Shown here one piece after another: positions 23,846 through 35,141 of a DNA stretch of 64,000 nt. The notes below the pieces were generated by a model. It was not told the DNA's origin. It ran no database searches and was given only the letters and a program-made list of their open reading frames with translations. Where the stretch lies: positions 310,001-374,000 of the forward strand of contig JAVHNS010000002.1 of assembly GCA_036872755.1 (NCBI GenBank), in the 5' to 3' direction. Origin of the DNA: Orbilia blumenaviensis (Eukaryota > Ascomycota > Orbiliomycetes > Orbiliales > Orbiliaceae). Position numbers and translations under genes: made by a program. Within the stretch, counting starts at the first letter, position 1; every line of letters starts with the position of its first letter.

Positions 23846-24880
23846 TTATCTTTTCCTCGTCGAATGTTCGTGTCTTCGTGATCGTGATGCATCTTCACTG
23901 GGGTTGCCCTGGTTGTCGCTAACCAAGATACCTTCCAGGATATCGTTTTCTCTTTTTAGCCCTTCAACATATCCTCGGGTTTCCTTAATCCTCCTTTTCA
24001 AAGCTTCTTTTCTCTGTCGCCTTGCCTCATCACGGCTTTCAGGGTTTACCTGTGGACGCCTTGATTGTGAGTGCCCTCGTTGTTCGTCAACAGGCTCGTC
24101 ATCGCTATCAGCCAACTGGCTAGGGTTGCCCTTGGCTACATCCTCAAAGCCATTGGCCTGTAGTAGAGGCGATTTCTTGTTGCTTCCTTCTTTCAAGACC
24201 GCTCTGAGTGTTTTTGAGGGGACGCAGTCGCACCATTCAGTGCTCTTTCCGGCTTTTGTCGCTTGTTCGGCTTGCATATTCCAGTGATATGAGATCAGGG
24301 CTCTAGTCGCTTTGAGCTCTTCGCTGTAGTTGGCACTGGTGCGATTCTGCTTCCTTCTCTGTCTTTCCTCCTCGATCTCCTTCGGCTCTTCGACAACTGT
24401 CTTCTTTTGCGTCACCTCGATTTCTAATTCTGCATTTCGCATTCTAAGGTCCCTATTTTCTTTGGTGATGGTGCGGGCCCTTTGTTCTAGTGTTTTACAT
24501 CTTTCCCTCCATTCCTCTCTCTCGTCACCGACTTTTCTCAACGCAGCCTCGGCCGAGTTGAGATTCTTGGTGAGAATGGCGATTTTGGCCTGAAGGTCAG
24601 CCAGACTCGCCGATTCCCTTTCGTCGGCGCCATCGCGTCCCTGTTTGTATATGCTTGGGATTGATGCAGCCTCATGCAAGTTAGGTTGCGGAATCTTTCT
24701 ACGCAGGTTCTTAAGTGGGAACTTTTTAGCCGGGGGTGATGTCTGATTTCGGTATTTCTCTAAGAGGTAGGAGTCTGGGGAGGTTGATGGCGACGGCGGC
24801 AGAATGCTCGCGCCTTGCAACAGTACCTGGCCGTGGGGCCTGGACTTTGAGGCTGTTGATGTCGATGTTCGCGATGGCAT
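23846..24880 (-). CDS. Coiled-coil protein of unknown function
   Basis: A single exon of 344 residues with an ATG at 24880; family not recognised. Residues 1-80 are Ser/Pro-rich and basic (SPPAKKFPLKNLRRK). Residues about 90-180 form a strong heptad-type coiled coil (LADLQAKIAILTKNL, ERCKTLEQRARTITKENRDL). A middle segment contains ALISYHWNMQAEQATKAGKSTEWCDCVPSKTL written here only as part of its position, 205-235, with a paired cysteine CDC. The C-terminus (about 280-335) has a second charged helix ending in KRENDILEGILV and an Arg/Ser-rich tail. Composition suggests a structural or scaffold protein, perhaps of the spindle pole or nucleus, but nothing decides this. The tandem leftward arrangement with the WD40 gene has 665 bases between them. 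Confidence 0.7.
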   Translation of the reverse strand: MPSRTSTSTASKSRPHGQVLLQGASILPPSPSTSPDSYLLEKYRNQTSPPAKKFPLKNLRRKIPQPNLHEAASIPSIYKQGRDGADERESASLADLQAKIAILTKNLNSAEAALRKVGDEREEWRERCKTLEQRARTITKENRDLRMRNAELEIEVTQKKTVVEEPKEIEEERQRRKQNRTSANYSEELKATRALISYHWNMQAEQATKAGKSTEWCDCVPSKTLRAVLKEGSNKKSPLLQANGFEDVAKGNPSQLADSDDEPVDEQRGHSQSRRPQVNPESRDEARRQRKEALKRRIKETRGYVEGLKRENDILEGILVSDNQGNPSEDASRSRRHEHSTRKR

Positions 24881-25724
24881 TGTGCAATTTTGGACCCTTG
24901 TAAGTTACGTTGGCTTGCCGCAGAGAGCTTAGCGAACGTGGCAGAGCTGAGCGCTGGATGGGGGTTGTGAGTGGATGGAGGTTTAGAAAGGTGAAAGAAA
25001 TTAAGGAGAAATATGCCCCTCTATAAATTATACGAAGATTGTAACAATAAAATGCATGCAAAAAAAGGTCGTCATCGAAAGCGGAGGGAAAAAATGGAGC
25101 GTCACATTGTTCTCAGGCAATATCTTCTGGAACATATTTTGAAGACACGCGCGACGTGGAAAGTGCTGTTCTGTTGGCTAATTAATCCCATCTTGTCTTA
25201 GCGCGGTCTGCACGACCTTGCTGGGTCCACACAGGATATCCCGACGAGGGTCGCCTTATGCATAGCTGCGCTGGATACCTCAATTAGGTCGATGGAATAA
25301 TTTAATGCATGCAGAAGTGACTCCTGGTTATATTAGTACGAAAATGTAAGGCGGCGGGCAGCTGGTTTGTATCGAACTGTCCTCTCCGTTACAGTCGTTT
25401 TTCCGACAATTGGTGGTTTCATCTGCGAGGAGTTTTCGACGGCCGTAAGGTCCCGTGGTCCTGTTCCTGACAAAGAGTCTCGGCCATTGCCTGCTACCCT
25501 TGAACCATCCGATATTTTCCTGTGGGGGCAAAAATGGAATAAAAGAAAAAAGTGCTATGGTATCTCTCTTCATGTCGGAATCTGCAACAGGTCCGCTGGT
25601 CCTGTCCAGTAAGATATCTACAAATCATCCAATAATTCCACATTCCAGCGCACGTCGACCTAATTGCCGGGTTGGAGCTTCATACATATCCACGTCTCGC
25701 GCATCTCGGATTGTCTCATCCAGC
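24881..25724. other. Intergenic stretch, nothing recognised
   Basis: These 844 bases lie between the start of the coiled-coil gene and the stop of DPM2, both on the - strand. The short frames on both strands overlap and have no family signal. Confidence 0.4.
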
Positions 25725-26171
25725 TCAGGAGGTCTTCTTTGCGGCGGCAGCAGCCTTCTTTGCCTTCTTCTTCTTTGCCGAATTGATCATAACCACACTC
25801 AAGAAGCTTCCGACGACGGCACTGATGATAAGGAGAAGAATAACGGGTATTCTAATAGCCCAGACACGTGGTGGGAACAACGATTGTATCGGGTGGTCTT
25901 CATCGATGAACGGCTGCAGGGAACAGTGTTAGTCTGATGTCCATCCGTTGAAAGTACGATGACCTCCAATTGATGCGTATATGAGGTGAATAACGTACAG
26001 TGAGGAGAGTCCAGATGGTGTAGTAGAGGAAAACAGTAGACGCGATGAGGAGCATGGCTAGGCCAGCGATTTTGTCCAACTGTGATACGCACGAGCCATG
26101 CACGTTAGCTATTTGGTCGAACAACTTGGGGAGGTATTATCCAGCTGGAGACTATAAGGGCGAAATACCAT
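25725..26171 (-). CDS. DPM2: DPM2, regulatory subunit of dolichol-phosphate mannose synthase
   Basis: Three coding exons are read from splice sites: 26171-26169 (only the ATG), 26079-25999 and 25913-25725, total 90 residues, the family's usual size. Introns are 26168-26080 (GTATTT...CACAG) and 25998-25914 (GTACGT...TGCAG). The product starts MLDKIAGLAMLLI and has two transmembrane helices (about 4-26 and 48-70) separated by the loop PFIDEDHPIQSLFPPRVWA, whose PFID..H.....F.PR pattern is diagnostic for DPM2. A lysine-rich tail (KKKKAKKAAAAKK) faces the cytosol. DPM2 stabilises the DPM1 catalytic subunit in the ER membrane, where dolichol-phosphate mannose is made for N-glycans, O-mannosylation and GPI anchors. 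The gene is too fragmented to appear as one open frame. Confidence 0.9.
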
Positions 26172-26619
26172 CTTGAATGTAGCTTGTTGGATGCAGGATA
26201 GGTATATTGTAGAACTGTGGAAGTGCAAGGCGTGGAAGGTCTAGATATACTGAGGAGGTATGTCGGGGCCGGCACGAGGGGAGATAAAGTGTTTGTAGCT
26301 GCACCGACGCTGGTTTGTTTAGGCGACGTTGCGCGTTTGGACCTAGTGTTTGCTGGTGACGTAGGCTACGCTGAAGCACCCAAATCAGCGCAGTTTATGG
26401 CACTAAGACTAGCCGTGAAGGCGAGCCTCACACCACACGACTTTTTCTACTATTCTTGACTCTTCACGACACCATCAATACATACCATTCATCGGCCATC
26501 TCTCACTCCACAAGTTTCCATTCTCATCGCCACGGTCTGCTGGAAATAATAATAGCATAGTAGCAGTGGAACCTGAGTATTGGTACGAACATCTCACGAC
26601 CCTTTTTTAAATAAGAAAA
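26172..26619. promoter_or_regulatory. Shared divergent promoter of DPM2 and CWC22
   Basis: 448 bases separate the two start codons, which point away from each other, so both promoters and leaders must fit here. No clear TATA box is seen on either side. A short frame at 26217-26459 has no coding support. Confidence 0.45.
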
Positions 26620-29226
26620 ATGGACGGCGGCCAGGTCATCGTTCACTCCGCCGTTCGCCTCCCATCGCCACAATCGCGAGAGCCGACTCCTCCTCCACCA
26701 GCGACATCTTCGAAACGTAAACGTACATCCCGTTCTCCGACTTCACCTCCACGCGATGATGGGCGACGAAGGTCTCCGCCCCCTCGCCGTATGCGCAATG
26801 ATTTCGGCCTGCCAGATGTCGACCCCGAACGCGCAGCGGAGCGTATTCGACAGCTCGAGGCGCGTTCTGCAGCGATGAAGGAGGAGCCGACAAAGCCCGC
26901 ATTCGATCCCAAGGCGGAATACGAGAAGTTGCTCACCATGCGAAGTGGGGGAACTTACATACCACCAGCACGTCTCCGGGCCTTACAGTCACAAATTACG
27001 GACAAGACATCGAAGGAATATCAGCGAATGGCCTGGGAACAACTAAAAAAGTCGATCAACGGCTTAATAAACAAGGTTAACACCTCAAATATCAAGAGTA
27101 TTGTTCCGGATTTATTCCAAGAGAACTTAATCCGCGGAAGGGGGCTCTACTGTCGGTCAATCATGAAGGCCCAGGCTGCGGCTTTGACCTACACGCCTGT
27201 ATATGCTGCGATGACAGCAATCATCAACACCAAATTACCACAAGTTGGTGAGTTACTGGTTAAGAGGCTGGTGATACAATTCAGGAAAGCATTCAAGCGG
27301 AATGACAAGGCAGTTTGCCTCTCTTCAACAACGTTTATAGCTCACCTGGTTAACCAACAAGTTGCTCACGAGCTCCTGGCCCTGGAAATCCTTATGTTGT
27401 TGCTAATGCAAAACCCTACGGATGACTCTGTCGAAATTGCTGTTGGATTCATGAGAGAAGTTGGCGCATACCTAGCAGAAATGTCGACCAAGGCGAACGA
27501 AGCTATCTATGATGCCTTCCGAAGCATTCTCCACGAGTCCTCGATTGATAAGCGTGTTCAGTACATGATTGAAGTCTTGTTCCAAGTGAGGAGGGATAAA
27601 TACAAGGATAATCCGATTGTTCGCGAGGAGTTAGATCTCGTAGAAGAGGAGGATCAGATCACCCACCAAATTAACCTCAGTGACGATTCTATCGAATCGC
27701 AAGATACACTCAACGTTTTCAAATTCGACCCCCATTACGAAGAGCATGAGAATCTTTACAAGCGTACGAGGGCTGAAATTCTTGGGGAGGAATCTGGCAG
27801 TGAGGGCGAGGACGGATCTGACGACGAAGAGGAGGAGGAATCAGACGAGGAACAGGACGAGAAAGAGAAACAGCTTTTGATTCAAGATCAGAGTAATACG
27901 AATCTCGTCAACCTCCGACGTACTATATACCTCACCATAATGTCATCCATCGACTTTGAGGAGTGTTGCCACAAACTTATGAAAATCACATTACCACCTG
28001 GCCAGGAACCCGAACTGGTATCCATGATTGTCGAGTGTTGTTCACAGGAACGTACCTATGCCAAATTCTACGGAAACATCGGCGAGCGATTCTGCAAACT
28101 CAACCGCCTGTGGCAAGACCTTTTCGAGAAATCCTTCGCGAACTACTATGAAACGATCCATCGCTACGAAATAAACCGTCTCAGAAATATCGCTCGGTTC
28201 TTCGGCCACCAACTGGCAAACGATGCAATCGGCTGGCAGAGTTTGAACATCATCCACCTCAATGAGGAAGAGACGACCTCCTCATCTCGTATCTTCATCA
28301 AGATTCTATTCCAAGATTTGGCTGAGCAAATGACAATGAAGAAGGTTGTCGAGCGACTGAACGATCCTTTCCTTGCCGAGAGCTTTGCTGGACTGTTCCC
28401 CCGTGATAACCCAAGGAATACTAGATTTGCGATCAACTACTTTACCAGCATCGGAATGGGAGCGGTCACAGAAGGCCTTCGTGAATTCCTTCAAAACATG
28501 CCGAAGCAAGCTGTGCCCGCTTTGCCCGTTCCAAGGCAGGACAGCGATGACGAGAGTGATCGGGGACGTAGCAGGTCCCGGAGCTCCAGTTATACAAGAA
28601 GTAGTTATTCTGGAACCAGAAGTCCTAGGAGCGCCAGGAGTGCCAGGAGTGGTAGGGGTTACAGTTACTCCAGGAGCCGTAGCAGGAGTAGGAGCTACGA
28701 TAGCAGAGGCCCAAGCAGAGGCCGAGCTCCGAGGCGGCGTAGTTATAGCAGCAGCAGGAGCTATAGCTCCAGGTCACGAAGCTATTCCACCTCAAGATCC
28801 CGGTCTAGATCAAGACTTGAGGACGCCAAGACCCAGCCGGCGCCTGCTCGAGAGACCGGTGGTCGTCGGGGCAAGGTTAGAGATAAAAGTTACGACAGTT
28901 ACGATAGCCGTAGTCGAAGTCGTTCACATTCTAAATCAAGATCACCCCCGAGAAAGACGAACAGGCGCACGAGCCCAGGTCGTAGCAGGAGCCCACCGCC
29001 TGCCAGAGGGAAGGACAGTTATCGTCGACGAAGCCCTAGCTATGACGGCAGGTCACCGCCAAGACGAGGAGGCGCGAGAGATCGTAGCCCAGAACCAGGT
29101 CGGCGAGTTCGTCAGCGCTCGATCTCACCACGAAGGGACCGGAGAAGCATGGATATCGATGAGAAGGACCCTGCTAGAGAGAGCGGACGTGGAGGTGGCA
29201 GAGCGAGAGCATCGGATTTTCTATAA
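26620..29226 (+). CDS. CWC22: CWC22-type pre-mRNA splicing factor (nucampholin)
   Basis: A single exon of 868 residues. CWC22 is a spliceosome component; in animals it recruits the exon-junction helicase eIF4A3. Visible architecture: a Pro/Ser/Arg-rich N-terminus (1-75), the conserved TYIPPARLRAL before a MIF4G domain (about 130-330, with LIRGRGLYCRSIMKAQAAA and LVKRLVIQFRKAFKRNDK), an acidic linker (about 390-415), an MA3 domain (about 430-550, with LRRTIYLTIMSSIDFEECCHK cut here to its start, and FYGNIGERFCKLN), IFIKILFQDLAEQM, and a long Arg/Ser dipeptide tail (about 645-860). Budding yeast Cwc22 lacks such an RS tail; metazoan and many filamentous fungal homologues have one. The ATG at 26620 has a good A-rich context. 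The large frame 28373-29347 in another register is a shadow of the repetitive RS tail. Confidence 0.95.
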   Translation: MDGGQVIVHSAVRLPSPQSREPTPPPPATSSKRKRTSRSPTSPPRDDGRRRSPPPRRMRNDFGLPDVDPERAAERIRQLEARSAAMKEEPTKPAFDPKAEYEKLLTMRSGGTYIPPARLRALQSQITDKTSKEYQRMAWEQLKKSINGLINKVNTSNIKSIVPDLFQENLIRGRGLYCRSIMKAQAAALTYTPVYAAMTAIINTKLPQVGELLVKRLVIQFRKAFKRNDKAVCLSSTTFIAHLVNQQVAHELLALEILMLLLMQNPTDDSVEIAVGFMREVGAYLAEMSTKANEAIYDAFRSILHESSIDKRVQYMIEVLFQVRRDKYKDNPIVREELDLVEEEDQITHQINLSDDSIESQDTLNVFKFDPHYEEHENLYKRTRAEILGEESGSEGEDGSDDEEEEESDEEQDEKEKQLLIQDQSNTNLVNLRRTIYLTIMSSIDFEECCHKLMKITLPPGQEPELVSMIVECCSQERTYAKFYGNIGERFCKLNRLWQDLFEKSFANYYETIHRYEINRLRNIARFFGHQLANDAIGWQSLNIIHLNEEETTSSSRIFIKILFQDLAEQMTMKKVVERLNDPFLAESFAGLFPRDNPRNTRFAINYFTSIGMGAVTEGLREFLQNMPKQAVPALPVPRQDSDDESDRGRSRSRSSSYTRSSYSGTRSPRSARSARSGRGYSYSRSRSRSRSYDSRGPSRGRAPRRRSYSSSRSYSSRSRSYSTSRSRSRSRLEDAKTQPAPARETGGRRGKVRDKSYDSYDSRSRSRSHSKSRSPPRKTNRRTSPGRSRSPPPARGKDSYRRRSPSYDGRSPPRRGGARDRSPEPGRRVRQRSISPRRDRRSMDIDEKDPARESGRGGGRARASDFL

Positions 29227-30124
29227 AGTTGGACGAAGGACGTGTTATATATCTTATATCAGAATGGGATACCCCAAACGTCAAGCCCTTATTTTATTAG
29301 GCAAGATTGGAGGTTACTCTGTCTTGTGGCCTCGTAATATCATTTAATTACCAACCAAAACTCTGTATATTATATCATCTATTCTACTCGAGGATGGCAT
29401 AGCGGATACGAATGGCATCATTCATTAATTCCTTTCTTCAACATTTGATTTCTTTTGAATCGGGTTGGCCAGACAAGCTGCAAGTCCTACTTTAGCGCAT
29501 CATTTAGCGCCATGTCCGACCAGCCAATCCCCCGCAGCGACCAGGCAAGCCAAATTTAGAAGTTCAAAGTCAAGCTCAGGAACCGGTCAAGAAGATAATA
29601 AACACCCCGAGTGGGTACAAGGTACTAGACACTAAGCTACATGCACCAGGACCAAAGACGGTGATAGCGGCAGTAATATCCGTCGATGTGTGGGCTGGGT
29701 TAATGGTGAATCATCCTGCATGCTGCAACGGTCTCAGGCCAAGCAGTGGCGGGCAAAACAAACTGCTTAAAGGTGAGCGGCTGCGCTGCCCTTTCAACCT
29801 CAACCACACTCACCCGTCATCACCACCGCCATCCTCAAACTCACCAACCACAACGATCTCGAGGGAAGGTTTCTACGACATACGGATCCCTTCCGTCGGG
29901 ATAGTTATCATAGTTATTATCACCAAATATTCCTCGGCTTCTCATTCCCTGGCCCGCCTTCCCTCCTTTGCCTCCCCGGTGCTTCTTTTGTTTCATAGTG
30001 CTGGTAGCTACGATACTTCCACGACCTGCCCTGATACCCGGTCCTTGAACAATTACATCCACGATCACGATCACCACTTTGTCTCGTAATATAAACCTTC
30101 CGTAACTTTCATACCTAGTCAATA
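29227..30124. other. Intergenic stretch and PHO85 leader
   Basis: These 898 bases lie between two genes on the + strand. The part from about 29800 is C/T-rich with CACC and TCC runs, typical of a fungal 5' leader. Frames at 29661-30089 (+) and 29841-30143 (-) overlap and are not supported. Confidence 0.4.
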
Positions 30125-31365
<1,241 letters not shown>

Positions 31366-33891
31366 CCGTATCCTCCTCCCCATTTTGTCTTCTACCCACA
31401 CCAGCAGTATAACCCAGAGATGTACGGCTACCAAGGTTGGTGGTGGGTTCCTCAGTAAATTATAACTGTCAGCCTCCAATGGGGAGTGTTCTGAAGGCTA
31501 TAAACCCCCTCCCCTTCAACTTCGCCCCATGAACGTCTCTGACCCTACTCCCTGCTGTTGTCCCACTTTACTCTACTTCGCGTTTACTATGACTACATAT
31601 TTTTAGTCTTATCCGCTTCTATGTGCATCTAGCTTGGCCTGTTTTCCCCTTGTTAGTGTCTTAAAACGTTGGTGTTTCCGAGGAAAAGGTTGGTTGGCTT
31701 TATTGTTGTTATTATTCTTACTACTACGGGGTTTTTTTTTTTTTTTTTTTTTTTTTATAAAATATACTCTTTTTTCTCCCTCAATCCCTTGATGATCAGA
31801 TCTCTTCCATGAATTAAGCTATGAGCTTTTGAGTTAGAGGCTTTGCGACGTGGTGGGTTTATCTCTACTCTTTTGTGATTTCAATCACAATGCTTGTAAA
31901 TTTTGGTTGTAGTTGGTCTCGTTAGCCATTATAGCAAGCTCGTGCAAAAAAAGAAAAATACAGACCCAGTTACTACTACTATTCGTTACCCAAACGTTCG
32001 CCATATGACGAAACTAAGTATCTAGATTGTTAAAGGCCTGGTTAACATTGTAATACAGACTATCCAACCCAACCAGACCTCTCTACTATGTTGCCTGCAA
32101 TTGGTCCAGCTCAAGGAGCAATTCGGTCTTGGTCTTAAGTCGACGTGCTGAATGGTGACTACGGACAATATTGCCTGAGTTATAACTTGTATAATCCAAA
32201 ATTTGAATAGTTATACATATATTTGCTGCATTGTTTAACAGTTAAACCGTCAAATTTATCGTAAAGGCCTCATATGTGTATGACCAGAGATAGGCAGTAT
32301 ATACAACAAGCTGCTCCATATAAATATCATAGAGTGTATGATTTAAATCTCCCGTCAAGATTTCTTTTACAAAGTGCCTTATTCACTAAAGCCATTACTA
32401 GTCCATCACGAGAAGACGTAACTAGGTGCGTTTGAAGTTTAGCGTGCGTTGTCGATGTTGTAATTTCCCTAGATGTCAATATATCTCGCAGAAGCAGAAT
32501 GTCCTCGCCATCGACTAACGGCCTAAGATAATAGCTGGCCTGTTTAATTTCCTTGGGTTTTTTATTTTTTTTGATTAATACCGTGTTCAGACCGTGAGGC
32601 TCAAATATCCTCTAAAATAAAAACAAGAAAGTTGGCGCATTTACGAATGGATAAACTATCCTTCAGGAGTCACTTTTAAAGCCTTTTGCCCCCCTTCATC
32701 GACAAGGCAACGCTCATACCCCTGCAGCCCTGCAGTATTCTGCATTTTGCATTTTGTTATTTTCTGTTACATTTCCCATTTACGTAAGTGCCACACCTTA
32801 GAGGTGATTCGCGAATTTATAGATGCGTATATAACGTCGCCGATTTGGAATTTTGTATCAAGAGGGCACTGCATTGTACACTGTATATCGAAACGCATCG
32901 TTATCAGACCAGCGTCAAGCCACGAGTGGACGCAGCGCAGTTATCAATTATTTCTTATTCCATTTCCCCACGCCGCAATTCCTGAGACACAGTCAGTCAG
33001 TCACATATGGGGCTTATAAAAAGAGAGGGGGAAATATAGTGCGACTCGTAAACGCGACGTGGGTCAACTTTCGAGAAAGAAAAAAAAGAGAGAGAGGGAT
33101 CTAGGGAAATGCATCTGCATATGCAAAGATGCAGTGCGGCCCCGGGAAAGCTGGCTCGGGAGACTAGGGATCCTCCCTCGTGTTCACAAGCCCCAGCCGA
33201 ATCCCGCATGCAGTGATCGCCGGGGTTCTTAAGCACTCGCGATGCGTGCGTGCGACTTGAGATTCTGGAACTCTAGTTTTTGTAAAAAAAAGAACATTCC
33301 TGATACGCAGAAATGCGATCGCGCAGTTCCTTATCGCAAAGAACACCGAGATGATAAAGGTAGGCAATATATCGTTTTAACCCCTCGAGGGTACTCGAGT
33401 AACGTTGTACTAGGAAAGAGGACATAATTCGTTATAACGCCGCCATGCATTCTATTTCATACGCCGTACAAATACAATTTTTGATGAAGAGCAAAAATAA
33501 AAACCTGGTTCTAGATACCTGTTTCGGGATACTATCCCTTCTACACAAGGGAGGTTGTGTAGATGCACGAGGGTAGAATAGAATGTGATATTGTAGAAAG
33601 TGGTGATTGAAATATACTTCAGGGCCTGGATCTCAAGATTCAAGTTGAGCAGGATCAAGACTATTTGTCGTCGACGAAAGCAGCGTTTTTTTTTTTTTTT
33701 CGTTTTTTTTGGAGATCCCATGTCAAGCCTACAATCCCCTATTGTGAGACATTCCGCAAGATATGTGCAGTGATCTAAGGCGTCGACTGTTGAACGCTGC
33801 GCCGATGGTCACCATCCGGACCAAGCCTGTAGCTTCCGCGAAGCATATGGGGGCCTGTTTTTTTCCAAGCGCGGGTTCCGGAGCTGCTAGA
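31366..33891. other. Intergenic stretch between convergent PHO85 and CLPP
   Basis: The first 93 bases continue the PHO85 frame (see findings). A T25 tract lies at 31732-31756 and a shorter T14/T8 pair at about 33686-33709. The middle (31900-32700) is AT-rich. No gene is supported in the 2.5 kb. Confidence 0.45.
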
Positions 33892-35141
33892 TTATTTTTT
33901 TTCCAGTGACTCGCTTCCAGAACCAGGTCTCTTGGTGAGAATTTCGTCGATAAGACCCATGTTTAGGGCGTCTTCGGCTGACATGAAGAGGTCACGTTCC
34001 ATTATTTTTTCTTAGAACGTGTAAGAAGTTCGAGTCAGATATCGGAATGTAGAAATGGGAATGGGAGGTCACAGAGGAGGAAAAAGAAGGAAAAAACAGC
34101 ACAATGCATCTTGCGAACTCACCAATCTCATCTAGGGTATGTGGTTTCGTAAGATGCCTTTGGTATATCTTGTTTAACGATTCTCGTACCCGAAGGATCT
34201 CCTTTGCATGGATCGCAATATCACTATTAGGGATGTCAGATAAGGCTTAAATCCGAGGATTTGACGGTTTAATTCTGGTACCTTGCTTGACCGCTAAAAC
34301 CACCGCCTACACAAAGGCTATTAGCATATCTATCCGAAATAGGAGAGCCCATCCATATATTGTAAAGTTAGATAAGGGAATATAAAGGGAAGGAACACAA
34401 ACTTGGCTGGTGAAGCATAACACTGGAATGAGGGAGAGCAAAACGTCTGCCCTTCTCCCCGCCAACAAGTAGTAGCGAACCCATACTCGCTGCCTGTCCA
34501 ATACATATTGTAGAAACAGGGCATTGAATATAATTCATTGTATCATATATCGCAAGACCTAAAAAAGAGAAAGACATTTTTTTTTTCATTTTATCAACGA
34601 TCCGTTAGTAATTCGAGATCCACATGTCACACAGAAATAATAACAGGGTTTGAAGACATCTCGGACGAAAATGGCTTTACCTGCTGTTACACTTCCTCCC
34701 GGGGAATTAATGTAGAGGTGGATTGGCTTATCAGGGTTGTCAGCTTCTAAGAAAAGCAGCTGGGCCACTACGGTTGCGGAAAGACCATCGTGAACGGGAC
34801 CGTTCAAAGTAATGATCCTTTCCTTGAGCAACCGGGAGAAGATGTCATAAGTGTGCCAACCGCCAGCCTATGAATTTGTTAGTTGAATACAAGTATACAA
34901 TTGGGTTATATCCGTTCTTATGTCATGAAATGTGGGTAAGCTTTACAGTTGTTTCGTGCACATATGGAGTCGGGACCCAGTCTCGTATACTCGGACGCGA
35001 GGAGAACGATCGAGTAACCTGCGATAATGGAGACGTAGGAACAACCATGCGAGGGATACCACGGGAGGTGGCCCATGCATATGCAGGTCTTCCAATCATC
35101 AGAGTCTCAAGGAGAGACTTTGGAAGGAGAGAGGGGCGCAT
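33892..35141 (-). CDS. CLPP: Mitochondrial ATP-dependent Clp protease proteolytic subunit
   Basis: Six exons, 35141-34947, 34867-34681, 34558-34403, 34306-34282 (only 25 nt), 34223-34123 and 34010-33892, all join in phase to 260 residues. An Arg/Ser/Thr-rich N-terminus of about 55 residues ([19 protein letters not shown]) is a mitochondrial targeting peptide. The ClpP core is unmistakable: [38 protein letters not shown] (spliced across intron 2), the catalytic serine in [10 protein letters not shown], the catalytic histidine in VMLHQPSGGFSGQASDIAIH, and [18 protein letters not shown] with the Asp of the triad region. It forms the tetradecameric chamber that works with ClpX in the matrix. Budding yeast lacks ClpP; filamentous fungi such as Podospora have it. 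The donor of intron 3 (GTTTGT) is weak but the phase and the HQPSGG join support it. Confidence 0.93.

Noticed and set aside
28373..29347. 324-codon frame overlapping CWC22
   Set aside because: It is a register shadow of the Arg/Ser repeats, and it begins within the MA3-downstream coding sequence.
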